Part shown: positions 1 through 9,280 of the stretch, piece after piece
Layout: each line of letters opens with the position of its first letter
Position numbering within the stretch: the first letter of the stretch is position 1
From: Clostridiales bacterium COT073_COT-073
Lineage (GTDB): Bacteria > Bacillota > Clostridia > Lachnospirales > Vallitaleaceae
Reading direction: 5' to 3'
Assembly (NCBI GenBank): GCA_003858485.1
Contig: RQYD01000001.1
Span: 1 to 64,000, forward strand
Length of the DNA stretch: 64,000 bases
Notes under the pieces: generated by a model
What the model was told of the DNA's origin: nothing
Seen by the model: the letters and a program-made list of their open reading frames with translations, nothing else
Databases searched by the model: none
Translations under genes and position numbers: made by a program

Positions 1-98
1 TTAGGCAAGGAAAATTTAAGCAAAATTCAATTCAATCCTTTACTGGTAAAGCATCTGTCGATCCCCAGGTGTATTTACACTACCGGGGGTCGACAGAT
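1..98 (-). promoter_or_regulatory. Partial CRISPR leader of an array beyond the left edge
   Basis: This matches the outer half of the leaders next to the three arrays of this window. It includes the inverted repeat with ATCTGTCGATCCCC at 59-66 onward and GGGGGTCGACAGAT ending at 98. The copy is cut at the promoter -35 (TTGCCT read on the minus strand at 8-3), so the promoter -10 and the array itself must lie to the left of base 1. Bases 99-162 show nothing further. Confidence 0.85.
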
Positions 99-162
99 AA
101 TATTCACTTTGAAAATTTTAAGCACTTTTGCAACATGGATAAGAGAGCCAAAGTTTTCCCTC

Positions 163-1113
163 TCAATACTCCGGTCTTCTTAAACTGCCTTCTGCAAAGG
201 TATATTCCGGTGTTTTTAGTGGATAGCTCATTTCTGCTTGATAGTGCCACGGGTCAGCTTCGTTTTGCGGATTTTTCAAGACATGAAACTCCTGTGCCGG
301 CATATAGCCCTGCCCCAACAAAAAGGCTTTGTTTCCCTGCTTATCCTCACAAACATCAATCACCATCACTACATGGCCCGGACTGCCCGCTTTGAGAAAA
401 ATATCTCCTACTTCCATATCCGAAAGTTCCAAAAGCTTTGATTCCTTTTCCATGGATACTGTGCCGGCATAGGCAAATACCATTCTTAAATACTTGCAGA
501 AACTTTCATAAGAATCATCCGGTTTCGCATTTTTTATCCAGGAGGCCTGATTGCCATCTACCGCAATCCGGTATCCTTCCCGCCATTTGCTATAGTCGGC
601 TAAAAATCCGCTGACAAAATGAAAGCGAATTCTATCATATTCCTGAATCTGCCAAAAATACTCTGCATATATCCTCATAATACTATCTGCACATTGTTGC
701 AGATTTCCACTCTCCATTGGCAGCTGCAAAACCGCTATATGAGCGCTTTGATTTCCTTTCTGCTCACCGTTATAAAGAAGAACCGGACTTTTATCTTCTT
801 TCATACTATAATTTCGCAGAAAAGCAGTCAGGCTATTCTCATCCACCTTCCCCCGTTCATAGCCATCCGGCGGCAAAATTCTGGTTTCCAGAGTCATTCC
901 CTCCGCCCAAATCCTGCTCTCATTCGGCACTTTCTGCTCTACGGCCTTATCCTTATCGGCTTTTGCCGCTTGTTCCTGAGTCGCTATTTCCTTGTAGTGC
1001 TTATCACCGTTTTCCGCCTCCTCTTTTAAATCTGTCGTATTTTTTTGACAGCCGCTCCAAAAGAGTGCAGCAATGAGCAAAACAATCAGCCCGAAAAATA
1101 TGCGCCTTTTCAC
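163..1113 (-). CDS. DUF4846 lipoprotein
   Basis: A lipoprotein of about 316 residues. A hydrophobic signal runs to a lipobox ending FWSGC, with the lipidated Cys near residue 22, followed by a Lys/Glu-rich linker. The rest resembles DUF4846, including the C-terminal stretch DIFLKAGSPGHVVMVIDV and a conserved GQGYMPAQEFH. I chose the GTG at 1113 because the ribosome site AAGGAGG (1121-1127) is seven bases away; the GTG at 1119 is only one base from it. It is the last gene of the minus-strand cluster that starts near 10.2 kb. The fold suggests an extracytoplasmic papain-like or peptidoglycan-associated domain, but the function is unknown. Confidence 0.8.
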   Translation of the reverse strand: MKRRIFFGLIVLLIAALFWSGCQKNTTDLKEEAENGDKHYKEIATQEQAAKADKDKAVEQKVPNESRIWAEGMTLETRILPPDGYERGKVDENSLTAFLRNYSMKEDKSPVLLYNGEQKGNQSAHIAVLQLPMESGNLQQCADSIMRIYAEYFWQIQEYDRIRFHFVSGFLADYSKWREGYRIAVDGNQASWIKNAKPDDSYESFCKYLRMVFAYAGTVSMEKESKLLELSDMEVGDIFLKAGSPGHVVMVIDVCEDKQGNKAFLLGQGYMPAQEFHVLKNPQNEADPWHYQAEMSYPLKTPEYTFAEGSLRRPEY

Positions 1114-1204
1114 ATCCACACCTCCTTGCTTTCCTGTTTGGCAAAAAAACTATCCGAAATTTTATATTGTTCCTTTCATCTTCCTCACTTTATATTCCGG
1201 TAAG

Positions 1205-4200
1205 TTACCACCATTTCAAGAACTGCTCCGCCTTTTGCTTGGCGGCGGATTTGGCCTTGGAATGGGCAATTTCATCCAGTCCCTGCCATTTGGCATCCTT
1301 TTCCGAAATCAATCCCCTTTGGGCCGCCTCTTTTAGAATATCTGCATAGTAAAGACAAATATCCAGCACCCGATTTACCCATACCGGTGGTTTGCCTTCT
1401 TTCTGTGTCCTCTCACCGGCAACCCGAACACATTCCGGCAACATAACACAAAGCAATGAAAATAAAGTAGTTTCCTTTTCCAAGACACGCACCAATTTTG
1501 CCGGACTGACTGCCTCCATTTGCAAAAGAATCTTTATCGCATGACGAATCATCTCCTGCGAAAGAATTCCGCTCACCATCCATCTCTCGATTAAAGCCGG
1601 AGCATAGTATAGCGAATCGCCATCCTGTGCCAGCAAAGCTATGCCGATTGTCAGGAGCGATGCAGAGAGCGGGCTTTTGTCTCTTTTCAAAGGGCCGGCA
1701 GTATTTTTTCGCCAATTTCGATATGGCGATACCACGATTTTTTTCTGCTCTTCATCCCAGTGCAACCAAACCTGCTTTTCGTTGGCATTCAAATATTCCA
1801 CCGTATTGGGTGAGCCGGGCAGCACTTCTATGGCAGCCACCTGCCCCTCGGATTCCAAGGAATACACCCAGCTATCAATCACGACCTTATATTCGTATTC
1901 GGAAATGTCCGGCAGTTTCAAAGAAAAAACAAATGGTTTGGCACTTTTTTTGCAGTCTAAGACATCTACTTGCATTTCCACTCCGTCGAAAATGATTGTT
2001 TGCGCTTTTGGAAGCGGTTTCCAAATCTCTTCAAAGGAGCCGTCCGCCTTCTTCACAATTTCTATTTCCGATACCTTCTCCTTTGATTGCTTGTTCTGTC
2101 TTTTTCCCTCTATCTTCTCTATCTCTTCTGCCTTCTCCTTTTTTGAGCTCTTTCCTTTATCTTTTCCCGATTCTGACCAAGTATTCAAAAACTCATCGAC
2201 TGTTTTTACAATTTCTTTGGCAGTCGTCACAGCAAGCGAACTTCCGGATTTTTTGGCAAGAGTGCGAACCCCCTTTAACTCCAAGTCCTCCAATGTAGTC
2301 AAACCATTTTCCACCGCCACGAGAACTTCCTTCAAATATCTTTGCATCAGTTTGACGATTTCCGCCGTTCCGGCTATCATCCTCGGTGCCTGTAGCGATT
2401 CTGTCACCACTTTATCCATAATTTCCCAAAGAACAGGTAGCACGCCCAAATTCACTATTTGTTCCCAACCAGCAGCCATGGCAGCCAGATTACTGAGATT
2501 CCCTCCATGCCAGTCCAAAGTCCTGACATCCGCTATCTTCCTCTGAAGCAATCCTCTCTGCCAGGCCTTTTCTATAGCTGTCAGCACATCTTCCGCATTT
2601 TCTTCCGATAAGTAACTGGGAACTGCCAAAAGATTCATCTCTGCCGCCTTGCCAAGCGCCTTCCCTCTGCGGGCAATCTGTCTTAAAATCAAGCCTTGGC
2701 CATGATAGACTTCTGTATCTCTTCGAACACAGGTCAGCGCAAAATCACCCCACAGCGGAAAAATAGAAAAATAATCTCCGGAATTATAGTAAAAACGATT
2801 CGGCAAATGGCGCAAACTTTGTGGCAGCTTGATTTCCAGATTCCAGAAAGACATCTCTTGCAAGCAAAGTTCCGGCTCAACATAAGGGTCTTTCAAGTAT
2901 TCCGGCAGCAGCTGTGAAACCAAAAGCGGTTTACCCTTTTCATTTTTTATTTTTTTCCCATCAGGAAGCAAGATATAAAAAGGGTATTGCTTGATTTTTT
3001 GCAAATCTTCTTGAGATACAGCACTTACATCCAATCTGGTCAAAGCCAGCTGTAAATCCGCTTCATACACATAGTTTCGTTTGGCATTTTGATAGCATAA
3101 CAAGCGCTTAGTCAAATCGGAAAGGCAAATCGATAAATCCTCTCGACTTGGCGTTGATAAAACACAAGGCAGCTCCTCTATATGACTGCATATCACAACA
3201 TCCCTGGCTGAGAGCAAATCACTGTAAACCGTAACCCTTTTTCCATCCACGGTTTTTTCCTGAAAATCAATTCTGTTGCGGATTTCCTGATTTCTCGCCC
3301 AATCTCCCAAGGCAGTAGTCAATATCATTGTTTGATTCTTTAGCCCGACCAGACAACGTTTCGCTTCTACCGCATCCTGCCATGCCAAGGCATTTGTCAT
3401 TGCCAGAAACTTTTCGGACACAATGTCCGGAACATTCACTTTACGCCTTGATATCTCGGCGGCAAGGGCTGTCAGCCGCTCCGGAGAAATCTCGCCCAAA
3501 CTCCATTCCGGCACTTGCCAAAGTGGTGGAGTCTTTTGCCAAAGACCTTCTGACGGCTGCTCTTTCTGCTCTTCTTCCGTTTTTTCTTCTATTATAATAT
3601 TCCATTTCGCTGCCAACTTATCCAGCAACTTGTGAAATGATTTATCTTCTGCACTTCTGACAAAATCCAACCATTCCCCCAGCTCTTCTTTCTTGACCGG
3701 CATCTCACGTTGTAAGGCCGATTTTAATAGGATCTGCTTTGTTTTTTTCGATTTTGCGGCAAATGAGCTGATTAGGACCGCCGCCATTTTCTCGGCCGGA
3801 AGCCTCTCAATCAAAACCGGCGCTATTTTCTCGGTAATCGCCGTTTCGCCAAAAGCAAGCAGCGGCATCAAGCTCTCTGCTCTTTCCAAAATATCCTCCG
3901 CGGTCATTCCAATTTCTTCCAGTACTCGTATCCACTCTTTTCGGTCTCCCGGACGGACGGCCATATCAAGCGCCAGAAAAACCTGCTGCTTTGCCTGCTC
4001 TTTGCCCAGTAAGCCATCTGACACGCCTTTTACCAATACCCGACTAAACGGCCCGGTTGCCGGAGCGTTGACAGCAATGCCAATTTCAATATGCTCTTGA
4101 AAACGGGAATTTATGATATGAGGAGTTGGGAAAAACTCTCTTTCTTCTTCCTTTCCGGATGTGCCACCAATATTCAGGGCTTTTTCTGCATAGAAAGCCC

Positions 4201-4666
4201 AGTCCTTAAGATAGCTGACATTCTCCGGAATCGACAATGACATTTGATGAACCAGTCGAACACAAAGTGCCCCAAAAACAGAAGCCGAATGTTCCCATGG
4301 ACGAATATTCGCCTTAGAGGAAGCTTCGACAAAATTCCGGGCAAATTTTTCACCCCGTCCGGCAATCGCTTCCAGTACCGGAAAGCTTTCACGATGAAGC
4401 ACTTGCATGGCTCGTCTGACATCAACACCTGCCCGAATCGCAAAAACCGCCAGCTTATCCAAATCCACACCAAGCAAATTGACCGTTCCATAGGTGTTTT
4501 TCGATAACTGCCGGAATTCCGTCCAGGCTCCGGACTGCAAGCCTTCTTTGGCAAGTTTTTGCTCTTCCTTCGTTCCCACGCCAAGGGAGCTGATTGCTTC
4601 AAAATCGGTTTCTTCATAGCCCAGTTTTCGATAAATTTCCAATGCCCTCTCCAGCTTTTCGTTCAT
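1205..4666 (-). CDS. Giant helical protein, DUF6493-like, linked to a SWIM protein
   Basis: A 1153-residue soluble protein that I do not firmly recognise. It is rich in amphipathic helices that look like HEAT-type repeats. A charged low-complexity linker (Lys/Glu-rich) lies at about residues 828-862, followed by a beta-rich segment and another helical C-terminus. The middle part (SNLAAMAAGWEQIV, then GTAEIVKLM) recalls DUF6493-type proteins and the MolR/YehI group, which are often encoded beside SWIM zinc-finger proteins, as here (SWIM gene at 6561-7901). That assignment is inference from pattern only. The start is well supported: AGGAGG at 4671-4676 lies four bases before the ATG. There is no signal peptide or membrane segment. 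Confidence 0.6.
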   Translation of the reverse strand: MNEKLERALEIYRKLGYEETDFEAISSLGVGTKEEQKLAKEGLQSGAWTEFRQLSKNTYGTVNLLGVDLDKLAVFAIRAGVDVRRAMQVLHRESFPVLEAIAGRGEKFARNFVEASSKANIRPWEHSASVFGALCVRLVHQMSLSIPENVSYLKDWAFYAEKALNIGGTSGKEEEREFFPTPHIINSRFQEHIEIGIAVNAPATGPFSRVLVKGVSDGLLGKEQAKQQVFLALDMAVRPGDRKEWIRVLEEIGMTAEDILERAESLMPLLAFGETAITEKIAPVLIERLPAEKMAAVLISSFAAKSKKTKQILLKSALQREMPVKKEELGEWLDFVRSAEDKSFHKLLDKLAAKWNIIIEEKTEEEQKEQPSEGLWQKTPPLWQVPEWSLGEISPERLTALAAEISRRKVNVPDIVSEKFLAMTNALAWQDAVEAKRCLVGLKNQTMILTTALGDWARNQEIRNRIDFQEKTVDGKRVTVYSDLLSARDVVICSHIEELPCVLSTPSREDLSICLSDLTKRLLCYQNAKRNYVYEADLQLALTRLDVSAVSQEDLQKIKQYPFYILLPDGKKIKNEKGKPLLVSQLLPEYLKDPYVEPELCLQEMSFWNLEIKLPQSLRHLPNRFYYNSGDYFSIFPLWGDFALTCVRRDTEVYHGQGLILRQIARRGKALGKAAEMNLLAVPSYLSEENAEDVLTAIEKAWQRGLLQRKIADVRTLDWHGGNLSNLAAMAAGWEQIVNLGVLPVLWEIMDKVVTESLQAPRMIAGTAEIVKLMQRYLKEVLVAVENGLTTLEDLELKGVRTLAKKSGSSLAVTTAKEIVKTVDEFLNTWSESGKDKGKSSKKEKAEEIEKIEGKRQNKQSKEKVSEIEIVKKADGSFEEIWKPLPKAQTIIFDGVEMQVDVLDCKKSAKPFVFSLKLPDISEYEYKVVIDSWVYSLESEGQVAAIEVLPGSPNTVEYLNANEKQVWLHWDEEQKKIVVSPYRNWRKNTAGPLKRDKSPLSASLLTIGIALLAQDGDSLYYAPALIERWMVSGILSQEMIRHAIKILLQMEAVSPAKLVRVLEKETTLFSLLCVMLPECVRVAGERTQKEGKPPVWVNRVLDICLYYADILKEAAQRGLISEKDAKWQGLDEIAHSKAKSAAKQKAEQFLKWW

Positions 4667-4767
4667 ATTTCCTCCTTATTTTCCACCTATGGTCTTTTCG
4701 ACATCTCAAAGCCCTTCCACGCTTTTTTTTAAAATCCCTAAACTGTTTTAGTGCCTAAAAAATGAAC

Positions 4768-5091
4768 TCAGCCATGCCAGGCATAATACATGCCTTGGCT
4801 GGCAGCACGATTTACATTTTCATAGTTCATCCAGGCATACTTACTTTTAATCCATTGTTTTCCTTGATCTTGTAACCCTTTATTGGCTTCTTCATTTTGA
4901 GGGTCATATTTATCATAAAAATACCGCTCTATCGTTTCTCGCGTTTGCTTAATCTCATTTGCAATCGAAGTTTTCTCATCACTGGAAATGTACGGATAAA
5001 GCTCTTCCACAATTTCCATGATTGGTCTGTGAAAATTCTCCCCAAATTCCAGAGCGGCAGCAAACACTCTATTTAAAATTTCATCCTTCAT
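4768..5091 (-). CDS. Small hypothetical protein, coupled to the hydrolase
   Basis: A 107-residue soluble, mostly helical protein of unknown family, ending in an aromatic stretch (MYYAWHG). Its ATG lies inside the last codons of the upstream hydrolase gene (11-base overlap), so translation is probably coupled. The overlap and the good codon pattern argue that it is real. I can assign no function. The roughly 100 bases between it and the giant gene hold only an AT-rich spacer. Confidence 0.65.
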   Translation of the reverse strand: MKDEILNRVFAAALEFGENFHRPIMEIVEELYPYISSDEKTSIANEIKQTRETIERYFYDKYDPQNEEANKGLQDQGKQWIKSKYAWMNYENVNRAASQGMYYAWHG

Positions 5092-6223
5092 TTTTCTTCT
5101 CTAACCCCTTTAAAAACTCAATTATTTTTTTCACATATTCTTTTGGCTGGTCAGCATGAATATCGTGCATAGATTGAAATCCATCCACTAAAATACTCTC
5201 CGGAATCAATTCATTTACCCTCTTTGCGTCTTTTTCATCCATTGCTGAAATAAGAAGCCCTTCAGCAGTATAATAAGAAGGGGCGGTATCTTTTGGCGGA
5301 GCAACATGAAAAATACAGGCCGGAATACCAATTTGTTTTAAAATTGTTTCCTGGTCTATATCCTTAAAAAAACTAAAGTCATAAAAGGCATCGCCAAACC
5401 TTAAGTCATAATCTCCTGTTTTATCTTGTAAGTTGGCTGATAATTGCAGTAATGTATTAACCCCTAATTCTGGCGGATAATACCAGATAACCGGTATTTT
5501 GGTTCTATCTTTTTCAAATAATTTCCTTGCTGGTTCCGCTACAATTTTGCTCCAGTTATCATTTCCATCTTTATTAAACATTATTCTCATTGGATTATTT
5601 TTTAAATCATATTCAAAATAAGTTATGTTCGGTTTTTCGGTTAAATAATTGTGGATATTTTGAAACTGTTGATAAGAGAATGTTCTTTCTGCACGTCCCT
5701 TTTCTGTTGCAAAAAAAGGCCCATCCTCAAGGATTACCGCTTTCAGATTTTCTGGAAATTTAGCGGCAATATACGCAGCAATTAATGCTCCGGAGGAATG
5801 CCCTGAAATTATGGTGCTTGCACCAACCTTTTCTTCTATAAATAAAGCAATATCAGAGCCTATCCGTTCAATATTATATAAGTCAGAATTTTTGCTTGAT
5901 TTGCCATGTCCATAGTAATCAAGAGCAAAAACATGAAAGTTTTGGGTTAATTCCGGTAAAACAGTGCGATAATCCTTCCAATCTACCATTTGACCATGTA
6001 GCAAAACAACATTCGGACCATTGTCCGGGCCTTCTGCATAGTTTATTATGCTCCCATCACCTACTTGAAATTGTTTTACTTCAATCCCTAACTTCACAGA
6101 TCTATTTTTTAAAAATTTCTCTCCAGAATAATCATAATTTATATTTCTATATGCATAAAGCCCACCCAAAATAAAAACAACGCAAAACAATATCATGACC
6201 CATTTTAATATTTTCATTTTCAT
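5081..6223 (-). CDS. Membrane-anchored alpha/beta hydrolase
   Basis: A 380-residue alpha/beta-hydrolase. One N-terminal membrane helix (KWVMILFCVVFILGGLYAY, residues 8-26) probably anchors it with the catalytic domain outside. The oxyanion motif VVLLHGQ, the strand ALDYYGHGKSS and the nucleophile elbow GHSSG (Ser near residue 143) are intact. A late His in SMHDIHADQP is the candidate catalytic base. The ATG at 6223 is preceded by AAGGAG about ten bases away. It overlaps the small gene downstream by 11 bases. The substrate cannot be told; related proteins include lipases and esterases. The context is the uncharacterised SWIM cluster. Confidence 0.85.
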   Translation of the reverse strand: MKMKILKWVMILFCVVFILGGLYAYRNINYDYSGEKFLKNRSVKLGIEVKQFQVGDGSIINYAEGPDNGPNVVLLHGQMVDWKDYRTVLPELTQNFHVFALDYYGHGKSSKNSDLYNIERIGSDIALFIEEKVGASTIISGHSSGALIAAYIAAKFPENLKAVILEDGPFFATEKGRAERTFSYQQFQNIHNYLTEKPNITYFEYDLKNNPMRIMFNKDGNDNWSKIVAEPARKLFEKDRTKIPVIWYYPPELGVNTLLQLSANLQDKTGDYDLRFGDAFYDFSFFKDIDQETILKQIGIPACIFHVAPPKDTAPSYYTAEGLLISAMDEKDAKRVNELIPESILVDGFQSMHDIHADQPKEYVKKIIEFLKGLEKKNEG

Positions 6224-6340
6224 CTTCCAAATCTCCTTGGATGCTCATCAACCTTATGTCGTCCCATTCATGCTTTTTTACTGCTTACTGCACCGGCATT
6301 TCCTCTTTAAAACTTCATTGTTATAAAATTTTAATATCTC

Positions 6341-6550
6341 TCAATCCGGTATCTCTTGGTTTAACAAAAAATCAAATACATCGATTGTCAAAATGCCATT
6401 TTCATCTCTCCGAAGCGGAAGCCCGTCTTTGACAATGATTATTTTCCTGAAAAAATCCTTTATCTCCAGTAAGGGGGCTTTTTCCTGTCTGATTTTTTCA
6501 TCCGATGATAGGCTTAAAGCCGACTGAATGTATAATCTCTTACTTCCCAA
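6341..6550 (-). CDS. Doubtful small ORF after the SWIM gene
   Basis: A 69-codon frame starting at TTG (6550), eleven bases after the SWIM-gene stop. It encodes a plausible soluble helix-strand peptide, but there is no clear ribosome site and I recognise no family. It may be a coupled small gene or a decayed fragment. Bases 6224-6340 between it and the hydrolase gene show nothing else. Confidence 0.3.
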   Translation of the reverse strand: MGSKRLYIQSALSLSSDEKIRQEKAPLLEIKDFFRKIIIVKDGLPLRRDENGILTIDVFDFLLNQEIPD

Positions 6551-6560
6551 ATTAGCTTTC

Positions 6561-7901
6561 TCAGAGTAAACCTTTTAATTTAACCGCCAAAATATGCTTG
6601 CACGGCCCACGATCGTTTTGATGCTTTAAATACCAGGCACAGGTGCATTTAGCCTCAGACAAATCCATTTTGCCGTCATAAGTCACTCTATAATCAACAT
6701 TCCCCGACCTTACCAGCCAAGTGTTTTCTCCAATCTCTGTGATATTTTCCAGCAGCTTTTTTGCCCCCACCAGTCTTGGGTTATCCTTTAGGATTCGCTC
6801 CGGCTCCTCCGGGAGTTCCCTGTGAAAATATGCCTCTTCCCCCACATCATAGCCCAGCTTTCCGGAAACTGCCAAAATACCTAGAGCTACTTCCACTTCC
6901 GATTTCGATAAGCCGAGCCTTTGCTTGAGATTTTCCGGCTTGATTTTTGATTCAAATTCTAAAATAGAGGCCACATTTTCCATATTTTCCAGAATCTCCG
7001 GCTTAGCCAGTTCTTCCAGTAGTGCCCCTTCGCCGGAATAGCCCTGATAACTTTGAGCGGTCAAGCTAAGTACCAACTTAGCCCCCGGCAATTTTACCTC
7101 CACCATCATCGGCCCTTTTTCTCCATCATTGGGAGCATAAAAATCAATCGCCTGCACATCACTCATCACCCGTTTAAGCGAACTTAGGCGATGTAAACCG
7201 CTAATATAGACACTATCTTTCCCGGCTCTGGGCATTAACTGAATCCCTGTCCTTGAATACGTCAGCCAACCGGACTGCTCTTTGCCGGATACCGCCGGTA
7301 AGGCAGCCAGAAAGCTTTTGGCCAAAACTCCCTGAACGCTAAAAAGCTTTCTCATATTCTTATGAATGGCGGCGCAGTTTCCCAAGGCCCGAATCCATCT
7401 ATCCGGCATTTCCACCGGCCTTTGGTGCAGCATCCGAATTACCTCCGAATCCGTTTCTTTTACTGTATGAAGGGCGCGCAATCCATCTTCTCCAATCTTT
7501 AAATGAAGCTTATCTTCCTGCCGGATTTGCATCAGTGATTTTCTCAGTTCCAAGCCAATATCTACATTGGTGGTGCCAAAAGCAATTTCTCCATCCAGCC
7601 CCTCTTGCAATAGGTCCATTCTGGCATAGACTCCATTACAAGCAGAAAAACACTCCGCTCGCAAGCGGTCTCCCTGAGCGGATAAGACCGGATCCCGAAA
7701 CGGCACTGGCTGATACTGAAAATAACGGGTCGATACAATATCTGCTAAAACCAGCAGACCTCTGGAAATCATCGCCGGTTTTGCTACTTCTCCACTAAAA
7801 AAAAGCGGATTTTTTTCAATTCCAATCGGTGTCAATGCCGGTGCCAAAGCCAGCGCCAAATTGCCGTCATAGTATGTAGAAGTATTGCTGAATTTTCTCA
7901 T
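6561..7901 (-). CDS. SWIM zinc-finger protein
   Basis: A 446-residue protein whose C-terminus carries a SWIM zinc finger: CTCAWYLKH, a short loop, then CKHILAVKL (CxC...CxH, residues ~413-437). SWIM fingers bind zinc and mediate DNA or protein contacts. The preceding ~400 residues are an uncharacterised alpha/beta region with few conserved motifs. SWIM proteins of this layout are commonly encoded with large helical DUF proteins and sometimes MoxR ATPases; here the large partner is at 1205-4666 and no MoxR or vWA gene is in view. Its own promoter lies at 8002-8030. Confidence 0.85.
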   Translation of the reverse strand: MRKFSNTSTYYDGNLALALAPALTPIGIEKNPLFFSGEVAKPAMISRGLLVLADIVSTRYFQYQPVPFRDPVLSAQGDRLRAECFSACNGVYARMDLLQEGLDGEIAFGTTNVDIGLELRKSLMQIRQEDKLHLKIGEDGLRALHTVKETDSEVIRMLHQRPVEMPDRWIRALGNCAAIHKNMRKLFSVQGVLAKSFLAALPAVSGKEQSGWLTYSRTGIQLMPRAGKDSVYISGLHRLSSLKRVMSDVQAIDFYAPNDGEKGPMMVEVKLPGAKLVLSLTAQSYQGYSGEGALLEELAKPEILENMENVASILEFESKIKPENLKQRLGLSKSEVEVALGILAVSGKLGYDVGEEAYFHRELPEEPERILKDNPRLVGAKKLLENITEIGENTWLVRSGNVDYRVTYDGKMDLSEAKCTCAWYLKHQNDRGPCKHILAVKLKGLL

Positions 7902-8001
7902 AAGTATTTGCCCTTTCCTTTCTATCCTCCATTCTGTTTTTCATTGCTGTTCTAAAAAATGAATCCGTATGTTTCCGACCATAATCTGTTAATTTATTAT
8001 T

Positions 8002-8030
8002 ATTTTATCACTTTTTCCGGTTTCAGACAA
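8002..8030 (-). promoter_or_regulatory. Promoter of the SWIM gene (CRISPR-leader-like)
   Basis: Read on the minus strand: TTGTCT, a 17-base spacer, TAAAAT, with TGA just before the -10 (extended -10). The spacer (GAAACCGGAAAAAGTGA) and about 20 bases past the -10 match the promoter at 10335-10363 closely, and the core matches the CRISPR leader promoters. The rest of the intergenic stretch 7902-8172 also holds a nested hairpin (ATAAGATA ... TATCTTAT, 8102-8139) of unknown role. Confidence 0.7.
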
Positions 8031-8172
8031 TGGAAATGCCTTTCTGTCTTTTTATAAAAAATTTTCCATCCAAAAAGGAATTGTCGTCAAATACGATTCC
8101 CATAAGATATTGCGGTAAATCGCAAGTATTTTATCTTATCGACGAATCATAAAATGCAACAATCCCTTGTTT

Positions 8173-9237
8173 TTAGGCAATGCGAATTACTTTACGGAAA
8201 AAGTCAAAGCCGCCATTCACATTCTCCCCCATTTCTTCCTGTGGATCCTGATAATAAGGCGATGCCGGGAAATATCCCAAAACCATTCCCAAACCGCCGC
8301 AAACATTGCAGCCGCCATCACCTCCTTTATAGCTGAACTGCTCATCATAAACAATTTCCCTCTCATAAGGGTCATGCGCCAGAACCAATCCAAAAAAATT
8401 ACTTTCTTCCAGCGAATATATCTTTTCTTCTCTTGCCAGTCCAAAATCATTAATATTTCGTAATACCAGCGAAAAGTCCATATCATTTCCCCAGGCAAAC
8501 AGTGTATCACAACCACCTCCGGCAAAATACTCCCATTCCCTTCTGGTCGGAAGGAAATAGCCTTCTTCTTCCACCTGCTGTTTCAACTGCTCAAAAGATA
8601 TCTCCCGGTACTGCTTTGCCTTGATGTCTTTGCCATTCAGCCATAAACGCACTTCCTGATCAATCTCAATATAGGAACAGTTTGCTTCTGCCTGATGAGC
8701 TGCTTCAAGCCAATTTTTATGTTTTGCAATTTCCGTCTGTTCAACCGTTTCCCAGCAACTTTCCTGATAATAACGCTCAACAAATAACGGATGAATTAAT
8801 ACTTCTTCCGGCTCACTGGTATATTCATTAAAATAATCCGTAATCTGCTTTAGAAATGCCGGTTCTTTTATTTTGGCAGCAATACGCTGCTCTATTTTTT
8901 CATCATCCCATTCATCCATATCTTCATCTTCCGACTCTTCCATAGCCAGAAAAGTATCTGCCATATCCTCCAACGTCTCCCTGCTAAAGTCCTCTGCCTT
9001 TCCCTGCCAACCTAAACGTATCTTTGCACCGGGAACAAAAACAAATTCAGAGCCATCCTTTTCTAATATGGCGGTATAGATGCTTTTGCCAAATCGGCAA
9101 AATTCTTGAAAACCTTTGATTTTTAAGCCGTATTGTGCTGCCAATTCGGCAATCAGTCTTTCTTTTTCTGATTTGGCTAGCAAATGATAGTCCGGGGCAT
9201 ATAATGCCCGAAACTCTTTATTTTTTAGCTCATCCAT
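8173..9237 (-). CDS. Formylglycine-generating-enzyme-like protein
   Basis: A 354-residue protein. The C-terminal half resembles the FGE/SUMF1 (formylglycine-generating sulfatase-modifying) fold: FLPTRREWEYFAGGG (compare LPTEAEWEYAARGG), then FAWGND, NDFGL, KGGDGGCNVCGG and a terminal FFRKVIRI in place of the usual RGG...GFR. The N-terminal ~190 residues are acidic and unassigned. Two Cys in the GCNVCGG stretch are notable because the FGE fold uses Cys residues, but identity with the catalytic pair is unproven. It follows the 9281-10240 gene by 43 bases and has a good ribosome site (CAGGAG), so they probably share a transcript. Confidence 0.65.
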   Translation of the reverse strand: MDELKNKEFRALYAPDYHLLAKSEKERLIAELAAQYGLKIKGFQEFCRFGKSIYTAILEKDGSEFVFVPGAKIRLGWQGKAEDFSRETLEDMADTFLAMEESEDEDMDEWDDEKIEQRIAAKIKEPAFLKQITDYFNEYTSEPEEVLIHPLFVERYYQESCWETVEQTEIAKHKNWLEAAHQAEANCSYIEIDQEVRLWLNGKDIKAKQYREISFEQLKQQVEEEGYFLPTRREWEYFAGGGCDTLFAWGNDMDFSLVLRNINDFGLAREEKIYSLEESNFFGLVLAHDPYEREIVYDEQFSYKGGDGGCNVCGGLGMVLGYFPASPYYQDPQEEMGENVNGGFDFFRKVIRIA

Positions 9238-9280
9238 AATTTTCTCCTGAACTTGGGATGATGATTCACCCTCATAATTT

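Noticed and set aside
1641-2546. 301-codon plus-strand frame
   Set aside because: It runs antisense to the giant protein gene, which has a strong ribosome site and sensible composition. The plus frame is Ser/Phe/Cys-rich, as expected from a shadow.
6341-6550. Continuation of the SWIM gene by frameshift
   Set aside because: The SWIM motif is complete before the stop, so the extra frame is not needed to finish the protein.
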